Shown here in pieces: positions 43,515 to 55,000 of a stretch of DNA of 64,000 nt (position 1 is its first letter; each line of letters starts with the position of its first letter). Position numbers and translations under genes: made by a program. This stretch comes from Ectocarpus siliculosus (taxonomy: Eukaryota > Sar > Phaeophyceae > Ectocarpales > Ectocarpaceae), in the NCBI GenBank assembly GCA_000310025.1, contig FN649741.1, positions 1,229,474-1,293,473 of the forward strand. The letters run 5' to 3'. The notes under the pieces were generated by a model. The model was given only the letters and a program-made list of their open reading frames with translations, did not search any database and was not told the origin of the DNA.

Positions 43515-46258
43515 TCATGTTTGGGGGAGTTGGTTGCCGCTTAGCCAAAGCTGTTCCAACTTGCCGAGAACTCCGAGTTCTCCCGGGATGGACGCTGCAC
43601 AAATCAAAAGAGCCAAGTGGTGAACTCGTTAGCCTGCCGATGGTCGGCGCGGCGTAGTGAAACATGTGTGTGACGAGGCCGGCTGGTTTCAAAATCGGTT
43701 CGACCTACCGCGTGGGCGAGACACGAAAGGAACCAATATTCCCACGCCATCCTCCCTCACCAGTGAGCTTGTTGTCGTGCATGCTACCCTGCCTCAGCCC
43801 GGTGAGCGCCCCACGCGCCGCGGGGATGGGCCCTGCACGAGGCAAAAGCACAATGAGTCACATGTAACGCAAGACATCATGCGTCGCCCACGCCCTATGT
43901 GTACGGAGATGCTTCACAACCTAGCCAAACTGTTTACCAGGGAACACCAGCTATAAGTCAACGGGTTTTGCTTCCCTCAGAATTCAGGTTGGTTTGGATC
44001 GCGACGAGCACGATCAGCACATCGCACTGACACTTAGGTCAAGCATCCCGATCTCTCAAACGCCCCCCGTGATAAAACCCGCCGATCGTCTCGCTGTTCG
44101 ACTGCCGGATATTTTGCAGGCACCAATGTCTCCCTACCCAGGCGAGACGTGACCTATCTCTCCACGGGAATCCGTTCCGGATGTCGGAGACAACTCCGGG
44201 GACGACGATGCAGGGAGCAAGACGAAAAACTCCCGCTCGGGGTATGTCTTCGGGTGCTTTATCTAGACACAACGACTCGAAGATGCGGGGTCGGTATCGT
44301 CCAACGCAATGGTTGGAAACCCATGGCACAAGCGGATGTCAATCCGTTAGGAACTTCCTGTGGCCTCGAGTTCCAGTGCCTAGTCGAGAGGTTCCGATGA
44401 TAAGCGAGAGCGCAGTAAAATAGCCCTCTCTTCGAGGTGTAAACCATGGAGCATCCTGAGTTGCGTCTACAATGCACCGTGAGGCTGTCGACGTCACACG
44501 ACAACTTATGACGACATCTCAGGACACCAACAAGAAGACCACCGACGTGCTGTTGCCGCCATGAGTGAGCAAATCATGAAAAGCTACAGCAAAACCTCCA
44601 CTAGGACGCCTATCAATGGCCACACTTGAATGACACCGTGCAAAACGCGTCCCAAATATCGGATAAAAGCTGCAAGCTGCTTGGAGCGTTGTCTTCGCGA
44701 CAGCAAAAACGCAAGACAAAAACAATGAACATCAAAACATCATCGTCAATGTTGCGATTCTACTGCACACAACCCTCTCTATCATCGTGAGTGGCATTCT
44801 TCCCGCTTCGCAACGCGTTCCATTCTTCCTCACCGGTCAGCCTGTTGCCGTCGAGTTGAAGACTTTGCAGCTTTACGAGGCCTGCAAGCTCTCTGGGGAT
44901 CGACCCTGCACAAGCGTACAGCAGACGGCGCGCTCGGTATGTTGCTGCTGGTGCACTGGGCACGGGGAAACGTGTGTGACGCCGCCGGCTTGTTCACCAT
45001 CAGACCCACGCCATGATCTCTCACCGATGAACGTGTTGTCGTTCATCACACAAGACTCTTTCAGCTCGTGATATGAGTCTCACTTGTGATCAAAACTGCA
45101 TGCGTTCTCCAAGACAGGAATGTCGCCAACGTTTCGTGAGTCCGGGGGATGATATACAAGCGCCCCAGACCCATTGGAACCCGAGCAAGACCGACTGGCG
45201 GTCACACGCTTTTTGCCGGTGAGGTCGCTTGCTTCGGGACTACCACGATCAACACATCGACCTGACACTCAGGCCAGCAGGTGAACAGCCTCAAGCTCTC
45301 CAACGTCTATATCCTGCCGATCGTCTCACTATCTGACGACCGATTGGTATTGTTGCGGGGCACCAAGGCCTCCCTACTCAGACGAAATGTGGCCTGTATC
45401 TCCAAGAGCATCGATTCCGGGTTTAGGGAACAACTCCAGGGATACAGATGCATGGTGCAACGGGAAAAGTTCCCCGCCCGAGTCATGCCTGCGGCTCTAC
45501 GATGTACATCGACTCGAAGGTATGACATTGCTATCGTTATCGTTCCGATACTGCTGTAGCAATCGTTTGAAGTTGGGTAACCAGATGTCACGCCATTGCC
45601 AGCCCCTGTGGCCTCGCTTTCCGGTGCGCAGTCGATAGGTTCCGAGGAAGGGCGAAAGGGCGATGAAAAGAGCACCTCTTAGAGGTGCATTGGCCTTGCC
45701 CTAAAAACATATGTGCGGTTTTTGTCCCGGGTACGCGAGGACCGGGCATTCAGCGCAAACCTGTCCACTCTGTTCGTCTCTTACCGGTAAGGTGGTTTCC
45801 ACTCATTGAAAGATGCGTCAGCTCGTTGAGAGTTCCCAACGCCTCAGGGATGGGTCCTGTACAGTCAACGAAAGAAAGCAAACACAAACGTAAAACATAC
45901 GTACATGTCCTGGAAACACACGGTCGGACCATTTATTGTGCACCCAGCTGGCTTCTCGATGAAAAACGCTTGCTTTGTATCTACACAGGAGCTTGCAGGG
46001 TGCTACAATAGGGAGGATCGAGCGACAACGAAAGTCAAGCAGAAGGTAAGGGCAAACGTTTGTTGCCGTAGGCATTGTACTACCGTGGAGGTTGTTGTCG
46101 GGCAGAATGAGCTGCACCACGCGCCCCTCATCGTTGACTTCGACTCCTGCCCACGTAGCTAGCTCCGCATCCGTGTCCCAGTTGCTATTAGTCTTCCAAT
46201 TTGCTCCATCAGTCGAACGAAAAAGCGCAATCAGTGCGGCACGATCCATCGTGGACAT
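43515..46258 (-). CDS. leucine-rich repeat protein built from 72-nt cassette exons, 156 aa
   Basis: Exons are 46,258-46,084 (ATG), 45,856-45,785, 44,905-44,834, 43,832-43,761 and 43,594-43,515 (TGA). All introns are phase 1 and the three middle exons are each exactly 72 nt, one 24-residue LRR. Exon 1 encodes the N-terminal cap DRAALIALFRSTDGANW, NSNWDTDAELATWAGVEV and the first LRR half ILPDNNLHG. The LRRs read GPIPEALGTL...LTG, GSIPRELAGL...LTG, GPIPAARGAL...LTG and a final SIPGELGVL...GNQLPQT with stop. No signal peptide, membrane span or kinase/ROCO domain is present, so it may be a secreted-like or truncated member of the brown-algal LRR family. The last exon lacks a cassette donor and runs into a stop, which may mark truncation. 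Confidence 0.82.
45025..45095 (-). pseudogene. dead LRR cassette exon, 71 nt
   Basis: Between an intact acceptor (tgcag|) and an intact donor (TTCATCG|GTGAGA) lie 71 nt, one base short of a cassette. The second half still reads ELKESCVMNDNTFIG. The first half is out of frame and hits TGA. Including it would break the gene, so it must be skipped. Confidence 0.75.
45217..45289 (-). pseudogene. degraded LRR cassette exon
   Basis: The 3' end reads PEASDLTG followed by GCAAAA where a GT donor is expected. The 5' half contains stops. Its length of about 73 nt from an AG fits a former cassette. A more decayed relative lies near 44,030-43,980. Confidence 0.5.
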
Positions 46259-47689
46259 TGATTCCTCCGAGAGGTTGCTTCAGGCTGCACAACGAGAAAA
46301 AACGTGAGTACACGCAACAGAGGGGAGGGACTTCTGAAACCCTTGTCGCGTTGAAAACTGAAGGCAAGAGACACCACAGCAGGAGAGACACATCATGCTG
46401 ATGTCCTGTCGACAGACATATGCCGAAAGGTAGGTGCAGATTGGCGCCCAGAATGGATGGGACGAAACAAACCAACAGGGAAAACGCGGGGTACGATTCC
46501 CTAACCATTTCGGTGGATTCGCCTCAGAATGGATGGCGACACGGCTGGTGACGTGACATGCACGGTCAGATTCGTCGGGCAAAACCACTTCAGTCCGGGA
46601 CCAGAGCATCGAATTCTCTGGATTTGGTGCAAATGAGTGCGTCACTCAACATGTGGTTTCCGCCGGTTTCGCCACCATGCGCAACGAATCGATTTCAGCA
46701 TCCTTCCAAAATGGACTCGCCATCACAACGTATTCACGTACGGGTGTGTATTTGAGCAAAAAACATGTACACCAGGTAACACAGCTCAGAGGTAACCAGG
46801 TACGTAATCTGTGGTCTGTGCATCACACGGGCTGCTTGTTGGTAATAGCCCGGCTGGTACGCAGTTACAGTACTTTCTCATTTTTGCTATCCAATTTATT
46901 CGGGACGTCGGAAATATTACGCCTCATCAGCCGGGTCACACAGGAGGAAGGCCACTCCGCCTTCTGTGCTTGCCTCGCTAAACCTTCGTGGCGAAAAGGT
47001 TCAGCTGCCGTTCATTTCCCTCGTCGATCGTAAACTCGAATTTTTTGCGTACACACGAAAGTTTATCGCTCTCCGCAACTCTCCATAGGTGCGATAAATA
47101 ATTCGATTCAGAAGTAAAATGAAGAGAAGGTTGCCATTTGCTGTTGTACGCGACCGAGAAAAATATAAAAATATACCGATACGTTGACCTGCGACCACGA
47201 AAGAAAGCCGCCCGGTTCAGACCGGTACCGATGTGCCAATACTAGAAGGCTAGGCTACTGAGTAGAGGCCGGTGTTTTGTAAAATGCAAAGAGTCTTCCG
47301 TCTATAACTTCCCAACATAACATGCAGATAGATACACAAGATGGCTCCCAAACTGCGTTGTTGAGCCTGTTACCCACAGGGGAGATATCGCTGTGTGCTG
47401 TTCGGGAAATCGTAGACTTCTTTCTGAAGATAGAGATGGATTTATTGTGTCATAATAACAAAAAAGAAAAAAAAAGACAACACCTGATCAACAACATCAA
47501 CAACGCGATTATTTGCGCAGAGATGTACATGGGAGCAAACACCTCCGCTCCGTACTTTTACTTCTACTCTTTCGGGCAAGCAATTTTTTTTGGGGGAAAT
47601 TGAAAATTGTAATGCGTCTGTAGGGCCGCTGTTAACCGCAGAGGTTCACCAAAATTTGAGCAAGGCTAGGCCGTACAGCAGTGTCGCAA

Positions 47690-47770
47690 GGATTGGGCAC
47701 ATGCTGTTCAAGGAGCATAGGGAATGTCCGTTTGATTGGGCACATTCTGTTCAAGGAGCACAGGATACAT
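47690..47770 (+). repeat. about 49-bp tandem pair
   Basis: ttgggcacatgctgttcaag gagca...tccgttt is followed by a second copy ttgggcacattctgttcaag gagca...tccgttt. The function is unknown. Confidence 0.75.
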
Positions 47771-48561
47771 ATCCGTTTCTGATTTAAAACCTGAAACCTT
47801 TCAAACTTTCATGCAGCTTTTGTCGATTTCTTCAAGACTTTTAGACTACAGCAGTGTAGCGTGGTGACGCCGGCCGAATCAAAACACAGACAGAGAGTGC
47901 AACGAGCTTCCCTTGCACACCTCAGCTACGACCGCAAAAGCAGCTCGATATAGTGGCATGTAGGGGAAAGCGGAGAATGGTCTAGGCCACTCCCGGGGCA
48001 GTGCAACCATTCGATGGAGAATCTGCTGTGGGTGGAAAAGTGGCGCCGCACAACAGAAGAACATGTGTTGCCTCTGAAGCTCTGAATGTGTGCCTCGGCG
48101 CCAAACTCTGTAAAGGCAAACCGCGTCTCCACGGCAAGCTGGGCTCCTACGAGAAAAAATTGCCCTGCTTCTAGTTGGCGGCAAGGCACGCGTTGAGCGG
48201 GCGATGAGATGCTCACGCATTATGCTGTACTATCCTCCTGTTGCCTCCCACGTACCCGCAGGGACAGCACGGGGCCAACGCCCCCCCAATTGCGAGCACG
48301 CACATCTCAAATCGTTGCGGCAGGGTTGGAGAGGGGGACGGGCGCTTCTCGCTTCTCTCTGTACTGCGGGAAAATCATGCTCACCAGTGACAGATGAGAT
48401 GCGCCAGAAGCAGGGGTGTGTGCCAGAAGTCAACAGCAGTAGGTACGAGACAGGTTGCCAAGGTTGCTCAATTGCGGAACGCGGAACGTTCCTGGAAGAA
48501 ATGAGGAACTGGGACAAGAAGACAAGAACCTGCACAGAACCGCTGTGAAATGGTTCTGAAA

Positions 48562-48605
48562 ACGGTTTCGGGTTTCGGGTTTCGGGTTTCGGGTTTCGGG
48601 GTTTC
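48562..48605 (+). repeat. GGGTTTC heptamer array
   Basis: Five to six tandem GGGTTTC units, the last slightly degenerate. The motif differs by one base from the plant-type telomere repeat TTTAGGG. It is internal, so it is not a chromosome end. Confidence 0.85.
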
Positions 48606-48905
48606 GGTTTCCCTCGTTCGGGTACGACATCACGACCAGACGACCAGTCACAACGTCACAACGCCTTGTTTTTCACAACGCCTTGTTTTTAGGGTCGCCC
48701 CCGCACCCCGCACTCTGAAGGTATCTTCGATTTAATGTTGCTTGGGGTTGTTCAATGGTCATGGTTTCGAATCCGGCGTGTGACGTTCTCGACATAGACT
48801 ACTGCTGTACTGTAATAAGATGAATATTATAATAAGATGAATATTAATATTTCACCATTTGGAAAGAGGGTTCCAGCCTTTGCCATATGCTGTAGCTCTG
48901 TAGCT

Positions 48906-50050
48906 GTGCGTGGTGGAGACAGACATGCCCCGACCGTTCGCTGCTCGGAGTGCCACAACAAACGTATTTTTCTTAGCTCAAAAAAGTGCACCTGGTCTTT
49001 ATCTTAGGTGTCTCGTGTCCGATTCTGGGTACAGTACTATTTTGCGCCGGGGGGAGTGGCGTTGTGTACGTTCTCCCTCGGTTGTTTCAGCATCAATCAC
49101 AGTTACAGTTGTAGTCAAGACAGATTCAGTAGATTTTTTTGGGACGACCAGTACGGCCATGCATTGATGCTGTCTACCGTGCATACATAGATTGCCCTTC
49201 TGAGGTTGAAAATTCGTGGAAACGGCGCCGTCTGCCCCACGAAAATCAGTCTCACTTTTGTGTCACACGTTTCCTAAGGTATTGTCTTCCTCGGAGTGGA
49301 TCATTTGATGAAAGCTTGGACTTGGTGAGGCCTCCAACCGCAGGCGGAGGTCCTCGCCTATGGAGTGGATACACTCTCCCGTCGGTGCTGAGCGCGCTCA
49401 CAGCACCGGGGGCGCACATCCCGCAAATCATTGCAGCACCGAGTGAGTGCTGAGTGTGGGGTGGGTGGAATGGTCTCCAAAATTATCCTGTATGTCTCCC
49501 GCTCTCTCGAGGCTTCGGGAGCGAAAGAGACGAACGATCACTTTCGGCACATTCCTCCACGTAATAAATATCTGCCTGACGAAGTTTTATTATTTGTGCC
49601 ACGTTTGAATCGTTCAGTAGGGCAACGACTTTATTTACTGCTGTCACACCACATCACTGACGACTTCTTTAGTACTTGCTTGTGTTTACTGGCGACTGAA
49701 ACTCCAGTTCATGTTTGGGGAACTTCAGATCTATCTTCAGATTGAAAACTAAAAACATCAGCCTTCGACCGGAGCTTTGCAGTAGTTCACACTGCAACAA
49801 CCAGACAAACGGACAAAAGTCAGTGGCAAACCAAGGACAAACTTCACACTTGCTTCCGATGTGACACCACGCAACAAAAACACGAGACCAAACAATAACA
49901 AGAAAACGTGCGCGCCGGGCGTATAGTCTATAAAAGCTTGTTTGTTTGGTGGGTTGCGACTAGACCTCGGAACTACTAAAAACCAAATATGCGACGGTAC
50001 GAAATCCGAGCACCATGAGAGTGAGGTGGTCGACGCACCGAGGTATATCA
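48906..50050 (+). repeat. 1.1-kb dispersed repeat, copy 2
   Basis: Partner of 1,786-2,846. Indels between copies are small and scattered, and both ends coincide approximately, which suggests an element with fixed termini and not a random segmental duplication. Confidence 0.8.
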
Positions 50051-51482
50051 AGTTTCAAGTTACACGCGTCATTACCCTCTACAAAGCATCCACACTATGT
50101 AGACTATAGTTGTCCCCGCGTACCCCGGCACCACCCTTGCCCAGTAGTTTTCAAAGGAGGAGACAACCATGCCATTCTTCGCGAGGTAAAACAGGTGAAG
50201 AGGATGGGGACAAAATGTGTCCCGATAACGTCGGCAGCCTTCGTTGTACATACCATGGTACGGTTAACGAAAATTTCTGACAGTCCCCCCGTACCCGGTA
50301 TGTAGTGCCGGTAAAATTAAGAAAAAATAAATACACAACGGAGGGATTCTCCCCGATATTTTGTCGTTGCCCCGGAAGAAAACTACAGGGGATGTATTGT
50401 AAAATGTAAGTTACCTATTTATACAGATGTTTTTGTCCTTAGCACCAGCTGGCGTCACTGATGTAAATCATCAGTGTATTAAATACACACACAGAAAATC
50501 TTCTGTCATAGATTAAAGGTGCAGTCGAGGGACCTCTATAGTGCAGGTTGAATAGTGCTGCATGCAAGTGCCTGGTATAGTGCCGGTTAAATCTGCTGAC
50601 ACGGATTTGAGCTGGTACGAAAACCTTTTATTCCTCGATCCTGAATAGTGCAGGTAAAATCTCCGGACACCTGCATGATAGAGGGCCTGCTGTAGTTGTT
50701 GCCGTTCATTACGTGAGATACATACCTGTAGGTATATCTCGAATGGGTAGTCTTTCTGTGCATGTATTTATTTTTCCTTGAAACCTGCTGCGCTGCTGCT
50801 GGCACACGAAGTTAGTTCGGGCGAATGGAAGGTGGGTACAGCCGCAGCACAATAGGTACTATTTTGGGGGGGCATCTCTCGGTTTCCCTTCAGATCTATT
50901 GTATGCATGATATTGGTCCATGCGGTCGCGAGTCTCGAGAAATAAAACAAAAAAGTATTAGACTTATCTACGCATTATCACGAAGTGTGGTACCTAGATA
51001 TATATGTAGAAACCTCGATGTATTTCTAATCCTAACGTGACAGGGTCCATCCGTGTTGTATGACCGCCCCCGCTCCATGCAAGGGATGTTTACCCGGTTG
51101 GTGATAAAGCTGATGATGGCGCCGGAGCTAGGTGCTTCGTAACAGGAAAATTCACAAACGAACCGCTCGCCAAACCACCACTACAAACTCCTGGTGCTCT
51201 CGAGTACATCATCCACCGCTACCAACGTGTACATGATGTTACACACATGCATACACGATACATCTCGTTGGCTGAACCAACCTTCTACAACATAGACGCA
51301 GTACGTCGGGAAAGAAGCAAACTTCATGAGCACAAAAGCATCTACTTGTGGTCTCGACCATGGTCCAGATTGCTTCTCGCCGTGAGACGTTGTCAAACAC
51401 CACGACACTCCTGCCCATCAGAACGACGACTGCAAAACGTACATACCAGTAACATCCTCCGGAAGGATCAAGCAGCCTTGAC

Positions 51483-51935
51483 TTATGTTTCATCCAACCT
51501 GACCGATCGCCCCGTACGGCAACGCACGACAGGTACTATTGTGGTCCACCTTCGCATTTTTTTTGCAGTCGACAGCCTTAGCTCCTTTTCTTCCAGAAAG
51601 CCCGCTTCGAGCACAACCTCAACCACACGTACTTTCGACACGTAAACCGGGGGACTCGGTACCCTGCCGTTTCGTGCGGTTTTAGTAGCTTCGCTCTGGC
51701 GGTATGAGCGGACACCGAGTTCTACGGAACCCCGCTTGTTGTCCAGTTCCCGCCATGCCTTCAACACTTCCTCGCGGGTTTGCCCCGTTATTTTCATACG
51801 TAAGAGCAGTGCAGAGAAGAGATACGAGAGAGAGCGGAACATATATATATCCCTAGCGTAACCGCTGACCCTACGGGTTCCTTCCACGGTCACAGACTCC
51901 CCCCTAAGACCGACCAACTTCTTCATCGGCCGCAT
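51483..51935 (-). CDS. unassigned ORF, 150 aa
   Basis: One uninterrupted frame starts MRPMKKLVGLRGESV, contains a plausible helix ITGQTREEVLKAWRELDNKR and ends TGRSVRLDET. It has no recognised domain, no promoter evidence and no clear codon bias. It could be a relic of a mobile element or chance. It ends 120 bases upstream of the pseudokinase gene's stop on the same strand and does not join to it. Confidence 0.22.
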   Translation of the reverse strand: MRPMKKLVGLRGESVTVEGTRRVSGYARDIYMFRSLSYLFSALLLRMKITGQTREEVLKAWRELDNKRGSVELGVRSYRQSEATKTARNGRVPSPPVYVSKVRVVEVVLEAGFLEEKELRLSTAKKMRRWTTIVPVVRCRTGRSVRLDET

Positions 51936-52062
51936 TCTTTGCCATCTCGCCGGGAGGTGTCGTTGATGCTGGGGCTTTGGGCATTGGAGTGTTGGCGCCG
52001 CTGGCAGGGCTGCCCTTGGTAGCGGTGGCAGCCATAGGCTCTACTGCTCGAGACGGGGGGGG

Positions 52063-55000
52063 TCAGGCTGATGCTGCTTCCGATCTCGATCCTGCGAGGC
52101 CACTGCTGCTACCGCGGGCGTCGTTCGAGCGGGGTGATGATGATGATCGGCTGCCGTCTCCATCCGAGACAGGCGTCGCCGCTGCCTCCCCCGCCACGGC
52201 GAGGGTGGGCTGTATAAGGTCCTCGCACTCAGGGTGGAAGTGCAGGACGTCCTCGAGAATCAACGACCGCAGATTGTGCTTCGTCAGCTCCACCTGTCAC
52301 AATATGACGTAATGACATGCTGAGGCACGGCACGATTTCATGACGTAGAAACGCATTGTTTGGCGTGAGGTGATAGTCACCTGCGGCAAACGGCAGGTAA
52401 CCGAGGGCGCAAAACTGTCCATCAGCCACTCGAGCGAGATTCGTGCCCCTGTCGCACGAAGATGGGGAAGTACGAAAGCGCTCACCTTCGGAGAACGGCA
52501 GGAAGTCGAGGGCGCAAACTTAAACTTTTCATCAATGACACGAGCGAGATCGAATGTCACTAGCACGAAGGTGTGCTGCTGCAGGTCTCACACGCGCGAC
52601 AAATTCGGGAAGTGGCTTGCGCCAAAAAGGCGGGCATCATCGCCATCCCAAACCCCAAAAGCGCAAAAATTGAAACGGTGTTGTCGTGCGTAGAATTTAT
52701 CTCACCGCTTCGATGGGCTTTACGTCCACGGGGATCTCCGCTATCGGCTCCGAGGATACATCGTGCAGTTCCGCTAGATACGGGTGCTCCAGCGCCTCCT
52801 CCGCCGAGATGCGCTCGTTCGGGTCGAGGACGAGCATCCTCGACAACAGGTCCACCGCGTCCGAACTGGCGGTGGGGAACTCGACGCCCAGATTGGAAGG
52901 CGGGGAGTCCGGTAGTGCCAGCATGCACCGCTTTGCCCTTGGGAGAAAGAAGATCGGACAACAGAGAGAGAGAGAGAGAGAGAGAGGGTGAGCAATGAGC
53001 AGCGCTTGGTAGTGCTGGTGTGTGCCAGCCAATGTGCGAACAAAAACCACACAAACACGGGCGACACGCGCAAGCAGACCTCGGCTGGGCTGCGTCCGGA
53101 CAAGCGAGGGTCTGTGTTCGCACATAACGAGAAAATGACGGAAAGTCGCCTACGGTGTGATATATTCGCACAGTAGTGGTCATGATGTGTGCACAAGGAA
53201 AGCCGATGTTGTACGCACAAGGGCAGAACGACTACTTGAACAGAGAGCTACTGCTGCAAGCCGGCTAACAGCTACGCGTCAATTTTGCACCGCGTTTACT
53301 TTGATGCCATACAATACTTGGCCACGCCACGCGGCAGGGGAGCATGGTCGTTGCACAAGATTCGGAGACCCCAACAAAACACGGCACGAGCAAGTTTTCC
53401 AGGAACCGGTCGACACGCCACCAAAAAATCTGTGCGATGCTGGCTAGCGCTGCTCACATCGGACTTGGAAATAAAAGAGGCATGCGGTCATTGTACTCTG
53501 TGCCGTAACTGAGACCGGCCACCGATCGTGTGTGGTGCGACGTGGGTGGTGGCAAGGAATTACCATCTCGTGCTACCTTATTTTTACCTTGGGTTGGTGA
53601 CGAACCAAAGGTCGGGCTCGGTAGGCTTTCCGATGAGCGCAGAGATTCCCGTGAGCACGCCGATGTGGTCGAGGCCTACAAACAGGGGTCTACGCCGCAG
53701 CATCTCAGCGAAGATACACCCCACGCTCCAAAGGTCGACGGACTCGTCGTAGATTTGTGCGGCGAGCAATATCTCCGGTGCACAGTACCACTGGGTCATG
53801 ATCTCTGAAAGACTAATATATTTCGAGAAACAAAGCAAAGCAAACACACCGCAGAGCGTAGCAAGGAAGTGACGTCAAAGGAGACTCCAACAGGCGAAAT
53901 TACCGCGGGGTAGAAACATGCATACAACTTGATGAGGAACGAAGCAAAGAACAGACGAGATCCATCCACCGAGTTCACGAAACGTGGGTTGGTGAGGTCG
54001 AAAAACTCGAAGAAATCCCGGCAACACCAGCGGGAAAAGTCATGCACTATACTATTGTGCGAGTCTAAAAACAGGCGGAAAGGCGAGGACAGGGGGGACC
54101 GCAGCTGCGGAAGGCGGAGGGAACATAGCCAACGAAGCAGCACAAGTGCAAGAAAGATGCAACACCCGGGGAACTCATCATGCCGTCACACTTTTCAAGG
54201 AAAAATTGACAGGTCACTCACAACGGCAGATCGGCCGTGTTGTGCTCGCTTTGCGCTCCCCTCGACAACTCGAAGTCGGAAATTTTTAAGTCGCAGTTCT
54301 GCGTGCAGGTGGTGAAGAGCGACGAGCGGTTGGGAGATATAAAGGAAGGTGGGATTTGGGGTTGGGGAGTCAGAAGCAGGTCCTGCTTGTGTGCGAACAG
54401 GGACCACCGTTGCAAGTTCAACGTTGTAGCGCATCAGCTAATGCACGGGCTATTACCCTTTGCTTCAGCGTGTGTGGACATGGAGTGCCGGAGAAGTAAG
54501 CGCATGAACCGGACCGTGCTCGATACGGGCCCAAAGGTTGAATCGTATTTGTAGGTGTCGGAGTAACGCTTGGGCGGCCTTCTGGCAGGGGCGGCCCTTT
54601 TTAAGGAGAAAGAGACAAGTTTCACTAAGTACGACCGTTGCGGCCAACAAAAAATAAATGACAACTGAAGGGAAACTGGAAGTACACGTTTGACCACGGT
54701 TCGAGAAGCTAGGCTCTTCTAGTGGAGAGTGGTGCACACAGGCCACCGCCGCACACACCGCGTTGAGCATCACCCTCGAAGGCCTGAGGCCCTGGTGGAT
54801 CAAGGAGGCCGAGTGGATGTACTTGACGGCGCACAGGATCTGGTAGAGGAAGTACTGCGTATGCTCGTTCGTGAGGTGCTGTCTGGAATAAATCACACGA
54901 TGCAGGTCGGTTTCCATCAGCTCGGACACAATGTACACGTCCTGTCATTGGAGAAACGACAAGAAAGCCAGAACGCAAGAAGGAGTCAGAGCCCTGAAGA

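Larger units (their letters stand above)
43050..45690 (-). repeat. three diverged tandem copies of a 1.0-1.2-kb LRR intron-exon unit
   Basis: Intronic blocks at 45,690-45,300, 44,470-44,040 and 43,400-43,050 align with each other (ctgtatctccaagagcatcg, acaactccagg, atgcatggtgca, cctgtggcctcg, agaggtgca). Successive blocks are offset by about 1,240 and 1,040 bp. Live LRR exons lie between the blocks, so the unit of duplication was intron plus LRR exon(s). Confidence 0.8.
46259..52062. other. intergenic, repeat-bearing
   Basis: This 5.8-kb spacer contains a tandem pair at 47,690-47,770, a GGGTTTC array at 48,562-48,605, the dispersed repeat copy at 48,906-50,050 and an unassigned ORF at 51,483-51,935. 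The rest shows no coding signature. Confidence 0.5.
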
